A stretch of DNA of 64,000 nucleotides, from assembly GCA_020349885.1 (NCBI GenBank), contig CP070701.1:1910339-1974338 (forward strand), written 5' to 3'. A program made the translations under genes and the position numbers. Below, piece by piece: positions 1 through 7,813 of the stretch (the stretch's first letter is position 1; each line of letters opens with the position of its first letter). The notes under the pieces were generated by a model that made no database searches, had not been told where the DNA came from, and saw nothing but the letters and a program-made list of their open reading frames with translations. This DNA comes from Acidobacteriota bacterium. GTDB taxonomy: Bacteria > Acidobacteriota > G020349885.

Positions 1-105
1 CCTCAGCGGGAGGCTCCTCGGCGGGAGGCTCCTCGGCGGGAGGCTCCTCAGCGGGAGGCTCCTCAGCGGGGGGCTCCTCGGCGGGAGGCTCCTCAGCGGG
101 AGCGG
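1..105. repeat. 15-bp tandem repeat, seven units
   Basis: Units of 15 bp (consensus cctcRgcgggaggct) follow each other without interruption from base 1 and differ at one or two positions. They lie in frame in the secreted protein gene and encode AEEPP on the minus strand. The array may continue to the left. Confidence 0.9.
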
Positions 106-262
106 GGACGGGAGTCGACACCTCGCGCTCGCTCGAGTCGAAGGGCGTCACCGAGGCCGGCGGCTCGCTCGGGTCTGCCCGGTTCCACGCCAACGGGTCG
201 TCGCTCCATGCAGCAAGTGCGAGGATTCCCAAGAGAATCGTAAAGATGGTCGCTTTTTTCAT
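1..262 (-). CDS. Secreted AEEPP-repeat protein, N-terminal part (runs off the left edge)
   Basis: The reading frame opens at ATG 260-262 behind a clear GGAGGT at 267-272. It begins with a typical signal peptide (MKKATIFTILLGILALAAWS), so the product should be exported. After about 45 ordinary residues it enters a perfect 15-bp tandem repeat that encodes Ala-Glu-Glu-Pro-Pro, with at least seven units inside the window (1-105), and the frame is still open at base 1. Such Pro/Glu-rich stretches usually act as extended, acidic spacers between a membrane or signal segment and a folded domain, as in TonB-like or wall-spanning proteins. The functional domain lies outside the window, so the role cannot be given. 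The tract length is probably variable between strains. Confidence 0.7.
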   Translation of the reverse strand, partial: MKKATIFTILLGILALAAWSDDPLAWNRADPSEPPASVTPFDSSEREVSTPVPAPAEEPPAEEPPAEEPPAEEPPAEEPPAEEPPAE

Positions 263-362
263 TTTGAACCTCCAATTGAAGATTTGCGTCAATGGCTCCT
301 TCTCATAACCCAACCCACAGGTTTCCAAAAGCCAGCTTGGAACGATGGGGCAGTATAGCAAA

Positions 363-377
363 GATTCTTCAAGAATC
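363..377. repeat. Perfect 7-1-7 inverted repeat upstream of the tRNA promoter
   Basis: GATTCTT-C-AAGAATC is a perfect palindrome about 20 bp before the -35 box of the tRNA promoter. It could be an operator or a short hairpin at the 5' side of the secreted-protein gene. No function can be assigned. Confidence 0.35.
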
Positions 378-398
378 CTACCCCAAGACTCGTTTTCG

Positions 399-427
399 TT
401 GACATGAGGAAGGTATCCTTTTATCCT
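399..427 (+). promoter_or_regulatory. Promoter for the tRNA-Ser genes
   Basis: TTGACA (399-404), 17 bp, TATCCT (422-427). The predicted transcription start is near 434, about 28 bp before tRNA-Ser(GCT). It should drive both serine tRNAs and the intervening repeats. Confidence 0.75.
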
Positions 428-461
428 GATATTCGGTAGGCGGTGCGAGCATTCTTTCTGC

Positions 462-553
462 GGAGAGGTGCGAGAGCGGCTGAATCGGGCTGCCTGCTAA
501 GCAGTTAATCCGGGTGACCGGGTTCGAGGGTTCGAATCCCTCCCTCTCCGCCA
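462..553 (+). tRNA. tRNA-Ser (anticodon GCT)
   Basis: The 7-bp acceptor stem GGAGAGG pairs with CCTCTCC at 543-549. There is a discriminator G, an encoded CCA (551-553), an anticodon loop with GCT, a long class II variable arm, and a T arm GAGGG-TTCGAAT-CCCTC. It reads AGC/AGU codons. Confidence 0.95.
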
Positions 554-581
554 GCATTCCATATCAAAGCATGTGCTCTGC

Positions 582-727
582 GGAGAGATGCCCGAGCGGT
601 TGAAGGGGTCCCGACGGGGAAGCCGTCGGGATAGGCTGCCGCAGATGGTGAGTCGGAGAGATGCCCGAGTGGCTGAAGGGGTCCCGACGGGGAAGCCGTC
701 GGGATAGGCTGCCGCAGATGGTGAGTC
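582..727 (+). pseudogene. Two tandem tRNA-Ser-like 73-bp units lacking the 3' half
   Basis: Units 582-654 and 655-727 are nearly identical and each starts with the tRNA-Ser acceptor strand GGAGAGA and a normal D-arm sequence, matching the intact tRNA that follows at 728. The anticodon arm is replaced by a perfect 9-bp hairpin (TCCCGACGG, loop GGAAG, CCGTCGGGA), followed by part of a variable arm. The T arm, the 3' acceptor strand and CCA are absent. Read as a 7-base anticodon loop, the position of the invariant U33 would be G, so decoding is unlikely. They lie within the same predicted transcript as both intact tRNAs. Whether they are decay products, RNA processing signals or something functional is open. 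Confidence 0.7.
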
Positions 728-819
728 GGAGAGATGCCCGAGTGGCTGAAGGGGCGCGCCTGGAGAGCGCGTAGGCTGCGAAAGTGGCCTCGTGGGTTCG
801 AATCCCACTCTCTCCGCCA
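728..819 (+). tRNA. tRNA-Ser (anticodon GGA)
   Basis: The acceptor GGAGAGA pairs with TCTCTCC at 809-815, followed by discriminator G and CCA at 817-819. The anticodon stem-loop CGCGC-CTGGAGA-GCGCG carries GGA, and a class II variable arm and standard T arm follow. It reads UCC/UCU codons and directly follows the two defective units. Confidence 0.95.
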
Positions 820-835
820 TATTTTTAATTTCCTG

Positions 836-3373
836 CTACAAATTCCAAATTCGGCGGAGGCGGGAGACGTGAACCCCGAGGGAGAAAACGCCTGCGAGCA
901 CCACGACGGGCCAGAAAATTTTCGCGCCGCTCCAGGCCCCGAAAATGTCCCAGCGATAAACGCCCTGCCAGTCTTGGCCTTCGGCTATGGCATGGGGATA
1001 AGGAAAGGCGTCGAGGAGGTTGGGAATTCCGAACATTGTGAACATTCCAGTGCTTGCGGGATTGGCCTGCCAAGCAAATAATGTGAGGGTAATTGACCAA
1101 AGGCAGAATAGAAAACAAGTTACGAGGAACCAGCCTAGGATGGGAGAGCGACGTTCCATGTCGTAGGCGCCGGGAATGAGCAGCAACGATCCTTTCCAAT
1201 AGAAGCGCTGGGCACGGGTCTTCGGTCGCCATTCGGTTTGGGGCGCTTCCGAAGGGATCAGCAGAAACGCTGCAGCCAAGGCGAGCAAGACGATGAAGAC
1301 TACCGCAGCTTCAATCCGGAAGGGTATGATGACTCCTTTCGGGGGCTTCCACAAATCATGGAGTTGCAGGTTTCTCAGCGTGGAGCCGTAGGCTTGAAAC
1401 AGCGCTTCTGCCGTAAGCGGTTTTGAAAGAACGGTATCACCTGCCCGAAGCGCAGCGAGGTTTGCTTGGGCGTGAGGATTGTCGGGGAGCGCTTCGTAAA
1501 GTTCGATCGATCGCTCGACATTTCCGGCCATGTGGTTGACGACGGCTGCCGCGTAGCGAACGGAGCCTGTGTTGTTACTCTCTAAGTGTTTTTCAAGGCT
1601 CTGAACGAACGCGGTGTGTCCAAGAGAATCCATCACTCCGATGGACGTTCCCCAACTAGTCACAATGCGGTGTTCCAGTGCAATAAACGCAATCACTGAA
1701 ACGAGGAAAGAAAGCGCACTTAAGAGGACGGCAACGCGTTCCTTGGAAGTCAGCGCACTGATGAGGGAATGCAGGGAAACGCTCCGATGATAGAGGAAGC
1801 CGAGAAACAAAAGGAGAATGGCCGCGACGAGGAGCATCAAAAGAAGGGTTGTGATGCGAAGGTATTTAAGGATGATCAAGTAGGCAACTCCCCACACAAG
1901 GAGCACCAGGGCCAGGTTGAGAAGCGAAACTATTGCCCATCGGGGTAGCTGGTTCAGCCCTTTCCGTAGGATAGATTGAATTCCTAACCAAGCTTCCCAC
2001 AGGACGTGCCACGGCGATTTCTCAGTTTGGGTTTGTAGATCTTGTTCTAGCAACCTGCGTTGGACGGCGTATCCGAGTAAGCCTAGCCAACACCAGAGCA
2101 CTCCAAACTTCGTGCCGAGAAGAACGCTTAAGGTATAGTCGAGATGGGCGAGACTCTGGACAGTGTTTGATGGATGCTTGCGAGCAATTTCAAAGAACGC
2201 CGCTTCCCGTTCGGCTTTTACCGTTTCTCCCCGCTCCCGAAAATGCTTCTCCCACGCCGCCGCCGCGAACTCGTCCGCCTCGCAGACGCCAGAGATTTCC
2301 CGCGCCCGCTCTATCCACAGGTGCTGGCGCTCGGGGTCCACGCCTTTTTGGCTCGCCCACGCCGCGGCGCGGACGAAGGGAATATTAATGAGCCGCTCTA
2401 CAAGCGTGCACCATTCGATGGGCTGCGGAATTCGCCTGCGGCGCCTGAGCGCCTCCTCGAAGGAGCGGTCGGCCCACGTCCGCTGGCCGAGGCGCTCATA
2501 GTAATTCGCCATCCACGCGTATTCATAGTAAGGAATGGCGGGATAATCCTCGGTGAACATGGCTTCCCATATCTTTTCCGCTTCCTCACCTTGCTCCTGC
2601 GACCAGAGAGTCTGTCCGAGATAGAACAGATGCCAGGGTTGCGTCGGGTCCCTTTCGATGGCCTCGCGGAGGGCGGCTTCGAGTTCGTCGAGCGTTTTGG
2701 GAGCGTCGTCGTAGAATTCCTCGGGCCGCGAGTCAAACTTCGCGCCGGAAACATACTCTCTCGTTTTAAGATCGCCGCCAAAGTTCGAGGCAAGAATTTG
2801 CCCGCCGCGCATCGAGTTCAGTCGTGCAAGAAGATTGCCTCCGTACCAAATGGGTCGGTCGAACGCGCCGCGGGAGAATATGATCACGGCCTCTGAACCC
2901 TTCGTTCCCGAGACGTGGTACGTGATATGGACGGCGTCGTTTTTTATGACAAAAGATTCTGCAATGCCTGGAAGGCGGTGGCGTTCAAGCACCTTTCCCT
3001 CTTTAGGATCAAGCGCGAGCAGGTAGGCCGTCTCGATCGGACGGTCTCTCATGAAGCCACCGCTATAGACTTCCTTGAGGTAGAGCTTCCCGTCGTAGAA
3101 AATGCCCCGCCTAGCCGTATAATCCCCGCCGAGCTCCGATGCCTGACGGTAGGCGGCAGCGGCTTCCTCGAAGCGATTCGTCTCCAAGAGGTGGTCGCCG
3201 AGATCGGCATGACGTTGGGGGGCGCTCGGCTCTTGGGCGACGGCTTCTTGAAGCTCTTCGAGAGTTTTTCTCTGTTCTGTCGGCGCGGCCGACCACGCTG
3301 CCGCCGCGACAGCAATCCAGAGCATAGCCATGGCGGGCTTTTTTCTATGGAGAAAAGAGGCGTGCTTTTTCAT
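836..3373 (-). CDS. TPR-containing multi-pass membrane protein of unknown function
   Basis: 845 residues. A signal peptide or N-terminal anchor (about 15-30) is followed by a TPR-like pair of helices (35-85), a stretch of beta-rich sequence (90-190), more TPR-like helices (210-430), then a block of hydrophobic segments (about 480-590 and 685-840) with a further soluble helical part near 600-680. The start is supported by GAGGTG two bases before ATG 3373. It lies 15 bp after tsaE and is the last gene of the minus-strand run that begins with the kinase. The coding sequence is visibly less GC-rich than its neighbours. TPR proteins usually hold complexes together, but nothing here identifies a partner or substrate. 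Confidence 0.75.
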   Translation of the reverse strand: MKKHASFLHRKKPAMAMLWIAVAAAAWSAAPTEQRKTLEELQEAVAQEPSAPQRHADLGDHLLETNRFEEAAAAYRQASELGGDYTARRGIFYDGKLYLKEVYSGGFMRDRPIETAYLLALDPKEGKVLERHRLPGIAESFVIKNDAVHITYHVSGTKGSEAVIIFSRGAFDRPIWYGGNLLARLNSMRGGQILASNFGGDLKTREYVSGAKFDSRPEEFYDDAPKTLDELEAALREAIERDPTQPWHLFYLGQTLWSQEQGEEAEKIWEAMFTEDYPAIPYYEYAWMANYYERLGQRTWADRSFEEALRRRRRIPQPIEWCTLVERLINIPFVRAAAWASQKGVDPERQHLWIERAREISGVCEADEFAAAAWEKHFRERGETVKAEREAAFFEIARKHPSNTVQSLAHLDYTLSVLLGTKFGVLWCWLGLLGYAVQRRLLEQDLQTQTEKSPWHVLWEAWLGIQSILRKGLNQLPRWAIVSLLNLALVLLVWGVAYLIILKYLRITTLLLMLLVAAILLLFLGFLYHRSVSLHSLISALTSKERVAVLLSALSFLVSVIAFIALEHRIVTSWGTSIGVMDSLGHTAFVQSLEKHLESNNTGSVRYAAAVVNHMAGNVERSIELYEALPDNPHAQANLAALRAGDTVLSKPLTAEALFQAYGSTLRNLQLHDLWKPPKGVIIPFRIEAAVVFIVLLALAAAFLLIPSEAPQTEWRPKTRAQRFYWKGSLLLIPGAYDMERRSPILGWFLVTCFLFCLWSITLTLFAWQANPASTGMFTMFGIPNLLDAFPYPHAIAEGQDWQGVYRWDIFGAWSGAKIFWPVVVLAGVFSLGVHVSRLRRIWNL

Positions 3374-3388
3374 GGCACCTCGATTATT

Positions 3389-3871
3389 TTACATCGCCCC
3401 GCGCTCTATCTCTATCTCCCGCTCCGTCTCTTTCTTCCCGAGGCGGATCGTCACGCGAAAAGCGCCGGGCAGGGCGTAAGGAATTTTTTCGCCCCATTCG
3501 AAGGCGGCGACGCTAGATTCGTCCGCGGCAATCTCGTCGAGGCCCGCGCCGTGCCAGTCGGAAAGAGTCTCGATGCGGTAGAGGTCCACATGGTGGAGAG
3601 CCAGGCCGCCGCGTCCCGCAAAGCGCTGGGCGAGGATGAAGGTGGGGCTCACCACCTCGTCCGCGTCCCGGACGCCCAGACCCTCGGCCAGCCCGCGGAT
3701 GAAGAGCGTCTTTCCGGCCCCGAGCGGTCCGACCAGAAGCACGCGGTCGCCGGCCCGGAGCGCTTCGCCGAGCCTTGCGCCCAGGCGTCGCGTCTCCCCG
3801 GGCGAGCGCGACAGAAAGCGCGCCTCTTTCGGGAACGGAGCGGAGGGGGATTTTTCTCGGCGGCTGGGCAT
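3389..3871 (-). CDS. tsaE: tRNA threonylcarbamoyladenosine biosynthesis ATPase TsaE
   Basis: 160 residues, the usual size for TsaE. It has the P-loop GPLGAGKT (about 48-55), the family motif SPTFIL (94-99), an HVDLYR segment (113-118) and the conserved EWGEKI near 145. TsaE is the ATPase of the TsaB-TsaD-TsaE complex that makes t6A at position 37 of ANN-decoding tRNAs; it acts in the cytoplasm. TsaB and TsaD are not in the window. The gene lies between nadK and the TPR gene in the same direction. No good ribosome binding site is seen before ATG 3871, so the exact start is a little uncertain. Confidence 0.92.
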   Translation of the reverse strand: MPSRREKSPSAPFPKEARFLSRSPGETRRLGARLGEALRAGDRVLLVGPLGAGKTLFIRGLAEGLGVRDADEVVSPTFILAQRFAGRGGLALHHVDLYRIETLSDWHGAGLDEIAADESSVAAFEWGEKIPYALPGAFRVTIRLGKKETEREIEIERGAM

Positions 3872-3944
3872 TGTGAATCACGGGCCCGTTTCAGGCATCC
3901 GGGAACCGGCCATGGAAAAAAGGACGGCTCCGGCCGCCGAGGGC

Positions 3945-4820
3945 TTAGCGTTTCCCCCAGTGCAGCTTCTCTCTGAGGACGCTGAAGTAATCCTGTTCCT
4001 CGAGGCGGACGAGGTACGTCTTGTGGCGGCTGCGCTGGACGCGCATAGAGTCGCCGCGCTCCATGGGAACGGCAATCTGGCCGTCGAGCGTCAGGAAAAC
4101 ATCCGGCGCTTCGGGGGACGGGGTGATGTTGATGGGCAATAGATCCGAGATGATGATAGAGCGGAAGGTAAGACAGTGCGGGGCAATGGGGGTGATGACG
4201 AAGGCGCTCATATGGGGGTAGACGATGGGCCCCCCCGCCGCGAGCGAGTAGGCCGTCGAGCCCGTGGGCGTCGAGATGACGATGCCGTCGGCGCTGCACG
4301 TTGCGAGAAAGCGGCTGCCCACGTGTAAATCCACGGAAAGCAGGCGCGCGATGTCCCTTTTGTGCACGACGACGTCGTTGAGCGCGTGGTGCGTCCCGAC
4401 GACCTTGCGCTTGCGCAGGAGGCGGACCGTGAGCATTCCGCGGGGTCTTATCAGGTATCTCCCTCTCCGCAGGGCGTCGAGGGCCGGGAGCATTTCCTGT
4501 CGCCGGACGCTCGTCAGAAAGCCCATGCCTCCGGCGTTGACGCCCATGATGGGGCAGCGATGGCCCACGGCCGCGCGCGCCGCGCTGAGAAGCGTTCCGT
4601 CGCCCCCAAGGACGAGGAGCATGTCGAGGCCTTTCGGGAATGCGGAGCGCGCAAACGTCGACACGCCTTTCAGTTTCGCCCACTTGGCCGTCTCCTCCTC
4701 AAAAACCAGCGCGGGGCCGCGCTTTCGGGTGTTCGAAATGAGCTTTCTCAAAAGCGAGCCGGCCGGCTGCTTTTGCTTGGCCATGACGCCGAGCGTTCGA
4801 ACGGGTTTCGGTTTTATCAT
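3945..4820 (-). CDS. nadK: NAD kinase
   Basis: 291 residues. It carries the diacylglycerol-kinase-like fold signatures of NAD kinases: GGDGTLL (73-79, substrate binding and catalysis), VNAGGMGFL (about 94-102), NDVVV (148-152) and TPTGSTAYSLAAGG (about 184-197). It phosphorylates NAD to NADP using ATP (or polyphosphate in some families). The start ATG 4820 has an ideal GGAGG seven bases upstream. It sits 43 bp after tlyA and 73 bp before tsaE; tlyA-nadK neighbours are common in bacteria (often with recN). Confidence 0.95.
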   Translation of the reverse strand: MIKPKPVRTLGVMAKQKQPAGSLLRKLISNTRKRGPALVFEEETAKWAKLKGVSTFARSAFPKGLDMLLVLGGDGTLLSAARAAVGHRCPIMGVNAGGMGFLTSVRRQEMLPALDALRRGRYLIRPRGMLTVRLLRKRKVVGTHHALNDVVVHKRDIARLLSVDLHVGSRFLATCSADGIVISTPTGSTAYSLAAGGPIVYPHMSAFVITPIAPHCLTFRSIIISDLLPINITPSPEAPDVFLTLDGQIAVPMERGDSMRVQRSRHKTYLVRLEEQDYFSVLREKLHWGKR

Positions 4821-4863
4821 GTCGAAACCTCCGAAGGGGCACGGTTGTTCATGAGTTTCATAT

Positions 4864-5607
4864 TCATTTTTCGCCGCCGAAATGCACGAAAAACTCTTTG
4901 TTCCCGTCGGCCCCTTCTATAGGAGATTGTAGCATGCCGCGAACGTTAAAGCCCTTTTCGCCGAGGAACTCGGAGATTTCACGAAGCACCCGCTCGTGCA
5001 GCGCCCCGTCCCGGACGACGCCGCCTCTGCCGACCTCGCCTTTCTTAAGCTCGAACTGGGGCTTGATGAGGACGACGGCGCTTCCGCCCTCCTTGAGGAC
5101 AAGGTGGATGTGAGGAACGATTTTGCGCACGGAAATGAAGGAAACGTCCATGACGACGAGATCAAACGGCTCCTCGAACTCCACCTCGTCGAGGTAGCGC
5201 GCGTTGACGCCCTCGATCGCCGCGACGCGGGGGTCGCGGCGCAGCGAAGCGTCCAGCTGCCCTTTGCCGACGTCGAGCGCCGTGACGTGCGCCGCACCGC
5301 GAAGAAGCAGGCAGTGCGTGAAGCCGCCCGTCGAGGCGCCGATGTCGAGGCAGCGCGCCCCCTCGACGGTGACGCCGAACGAGTCGAGAGCGGCCTCCAG
5401 CTTCACGCCGCCGCGACCGACGTAAGGATGCGGCTTGTCCCTGACCTCGATGACCGCGTCCGGGGCGACGCTCGCACCGCTTTTCTCCACGCGCACGCCG
5501 TCCACCCACACGGCGCCCGCCATGACCAGGGCCTGCGCCTTCGCGCGCGTCGGCGCGAGTCCCCTGCGTGCAAGCGCCGCGTCGAGTCGTTCCTTGCGCT
5601 GCGCCAC
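4864..5607 (-). CDS. tlyA: TlyA-type rRNA 2'-O-methyltransferase
   Basis: 247 residues. An N-terminal S4 RNA-binding domain (1-62) precedes a Rossmann methyltransferase of the FtsJ/RrmJ kind: SAM-binding LDIGASTGGFTHCLL (about 87-101), the acidic ALDVGKGQLD strand, VMDVSFIS (about 150-157) and LIKPQFE (about 177-183), which supply the K-D-K-type catalytic set. Family members methylate 16S and 23S rRNA at the subunit interface; the old name haemolysin is misleading. It follows pcrA by 9 bp, so the two are very probably co-transcribed. Confidence 0.93.
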   Translation of the reverse strand: MAQRKERLDAALARRGLAPTRAKAQALVMAGAVWVDGVRVEKSGASVAPDAVIEVRDKPHPYVGRGGVKLEAALDSFGVTVEGARCLDIGASTGGFTHCLLLRGAAHVTALDVGKGQLDASLRRDPRVAAIEGVNARYLDEVEFEEPFDLVVMDVSFISVRKIVPHIHLVLKEGGSAVVLIKPQFELKKGEVGRGGVVRDGALHERVLREISEFLGEKGFNVRGMLQSPIEGADGNKEFFVHFGGEK

Positions 5608-5616
5608 GAATCGCCC

Positions 5617-7806
5617 CTACGACGGTTCCAGTTCCACGAACCGGGCGAGAATTTTCTTCAGCTTGCGGTCGCGCTGGAATTCGATGGTAAGCTTTTCCCC
5701 ATGTGCGGACGATTCCACCATTAAAATTTTACCCCGCCCGTACTGCTTGTGGTAGATGCTCATCCCCGCGTGGGCGCGCGGGGCGGGCGCGTCGTGCGAG
5801 AAAACCTCCTCCTCGAACAGGGCGCCGCCCGCAGTCTGGTCTTCCGGCTCGATTGAGGCGGCGGGCGCGGGGCGCTCGAGGCACTCGTCTGGAATTTCTT
5901 CCAAAAAGGGCGAGGGGTCGAAGGTCGTGTCCTGGCCGAACACGCGCCGCTGCTCGGCGCTCGTCAGGATGAGAACGTCCTTGGCGCGGGTCATGCCGAC
6001 GTAGAAAAGGCGGCGCTCCTCCTCGCGCTCTTCGGGCGTTTCGCTGGAGCGCGCGTGGGGAAAGAGGCCGTCGTTCAGGCCCGCCACGAACACCACGGAA
6101 AACTCGAGCCCCTTGGCGCAGTGGAGCGTCATCAACTGGACGCCGCGCTCCGGGTTCACCTGGTCGGCGTCCGAGACGAGCGCCACGCGGTCGAGAAAGG
6201 AAACGAGGCTCGCTTCCCGCGGCTCCCGCCCCTCTTCCGGGCTCTGGGCGAGCTCGACGAAGTCGGCGGCGCTCGAAACCAGCCCCTGCAAATTCTCGCG
6301 CCGCTCCTCGGCGCGCCGGGAATCTTCCTTTTCGAGGTAATTGTAATACTCCGTGGCTTCGAGGACCGAGAGAATTAATTCGGGAAGTGGAAGGGGAAGG
6401 GCCTCGTCGCGCAGGCGCCCGACGAGCTCCGAGAAAGCGGTCAGGGCGTTTCGCTCCCTGGGGCTGGGCTCGTCACCCTCCAGCATGCGCCGGACGGCTT
6501 CCCACAGGGAAAGGCGCTCGCGCGCCGCGATGTCCTGCAGCCGGCCGAACGTTCTCGCGCCGATGCCCCTCGGCGGAACGTTCAGGATGCGGCGCAGGCT
6601 GACATCGTCGCTCGGGTTGAGCAGGAAGCGCAGGTAGGCGAGGATGTCCTTGACTTCCTTGCGCTCGTAGAACCGAAGGCCGCCCACCACGAGGTAGGGA
6701 ATCCGGCGTCGCATCAGGGAGTCCTCGATGAGGCGCGACTGGGCGTTCGTGCGGTAGAGCACAGCCATCTCGGCGTAGGGGTATCGCGCGCGCAGGCCGG
6801 AGATTTCGTCCGCGACGATGGCCGCCTCGGCCAAATCGGTCAGGGCGGCGTGGGTGACAATCTTGTGCTCGCCCGGGCGGTCGCTCCACAACGTCTTTCC
6901 GATGCGCTCGCGGTTTTGGGAAATAACCGCGGAGGCGGCTTGAAGGATAACGTCCGTCGAGCGGTAGTTGCGCTCCAGCTTTACGAGCGTCGCGTCGGGG
7001 TACTCGTCGCGGAATTTTAGAATATTTCCGATCTCGGCGCCGCGCCAGCGGTAGATGCTCTGGTCCTCGTCGCCCACGGCGCAAAGGTTGCGTCGGCCCT
7101 CGGCGAGAAGGCGCATGAGCTCGTACTGGCTGTAATTCGTATCCTGAAATTCGTCCACGAGGACGTAGTGGAAGCGCTCGGCGTAATGGGCGAGAACGTC
7201 CTTGTGCTCGCGCAGCAGGCGGACCGTCAGGAACAGGAGGTCGTCGAAATCGAGGGCGTTCGCGGCGCGGAGGCGCTCCTGGTAGCCCTCGTAGAGGTCG
7301 GATAGAAGCTTCTCGCGGGGCTCCGAGGCCCGCTCCCGGACGTCCCCGGGCGCAAGGAGCTTGTCCTTGGCGCGCCCGACGGCCTCGAGCGCCCCGCGCG
7401 GCTCGAAGTACGCCTCGCCGATGTCGAGCGCCTCAAGCGTCTCCTTCATGAGGCTCCGCTGGTCAGCCTCGTCGTAGATGACGAAGTCACGCGGGCGTCC
7501 CAGGCGCTCGATGTGGGCGCGCAGGACGCGCACGCCGAGCGAATGGAACGTGCTCACCCACGGCCTGCGGGGAATTTTTTCCAGGAGGCGCACCACGCGC
7601 TCGGACATCTCGTCCGCGGCCTTGTTCGTGAACGTGACGGCGAGGATGCGCTCCGGCGCGACGCCGCGCTCGTGGATGAGGTAGGCGACGCGGTAGGTGA
7701 TGACGCGCGTCTTCCCCGTTCCGGCGCCGGCGAGCACCAGGCACGGCCCCTCAGTCGCCTCGACGGCGGCCAGTTGCTGCTCGTTGAGATGCTCTTTCCA
7801 ACGCAC
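5617..7806 (-). CDS. pcrA: UvrD/PcrA superfamily 1A DNA helicase
   Basis: About 729 residues from GTG 7806. The open frame extends further upstream, but that part overlaps the kinase gene in another frame, and the conserved N-terminus (KEHLNEQQLAAV) begins just after this GTG. All helicase motifs are present: Q motif, Walker A AGAGTGKT, TFTNKAADEM (Ia), DEFQDTN (II), GDEDQSIYRWRGA (III), RNYRST (IV), TLHCAKGLEF (V), YVGMTRAK (VI). The C-terminal 55 residues look like the Tudor-like PcrA tail, which in PcrA contacts RNA polymerase. The enzyme unwinds 3'-5' in excision repair and in clearing recombination or transcription blocks. It starts 8 bp after the kinase stop. Confidence 0.93.
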   Translation of the reverse strand: MRWKEHLNEQQLAAVEATEGPCLVLAGAGTGKTRVITYRVAYLIHERGVAPERILAVTFTNKAADEMSERVVRLLEKIPRRPWVSTFHSLGVRVLRAHIERLGRPRDFVIYDEADQRSLMKETLEALDIGEAYFEPRGALEAVGRAKDKLLAPGDVRERASEPREKLLSDLYEGYQERLRAANALDFDDLLFLTVRLLREHKDVLAHYAERFHYVLVDEFQDTNYSQYELMRLLAEGRRNLCAVGDEDQSIYRWRGAEIGNILKFRDEYPDATLVKLERNYRSTDVILQAASAVISQNRERIGKTLWSDRPGEHKIVTHAALTDLAEAAIVADEISGLRARYPYAEMAVLYRTNAQSRLIEDSLMRRRIPYLVVGGLRFYERKEVKDILAYLRFLLNPSDDVSLRRILNVPPRGIGARTFGRLQDIAARERLSLWEAVRRMLEGDEPSPRERNALTAFSELVGRLRDEALPLPLPELILSVLEATEYYNYLEKEDSRRAEERRENLQGLVSSAADFVELAQSPEEGREPREASLVSFLDRVALVSDADQVNPERGVQLMTLHCAKGLEFSVVFVAGLNDGLFPHARSSETPEEREEERRLFYVGMTRAKDVLILTSAEQRRVFGQDTTFDPSPFLEEIPDECLERPAPAASIEPEDQTAGGALFEEEVFSHDAPAPRAHAGMSIYHKQYGRGKILMVESSAHGEKLTIEFQRDRKLKKILARFVELEPS

Positions 7807-7813
7807 GGCAAGG

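Noticed and set aside
734-1081. Open frame overlapping tRNA-Ser(GGA)
   Set aside because: Begins inside a tRNA and ends in the antisense of the TPR gene.
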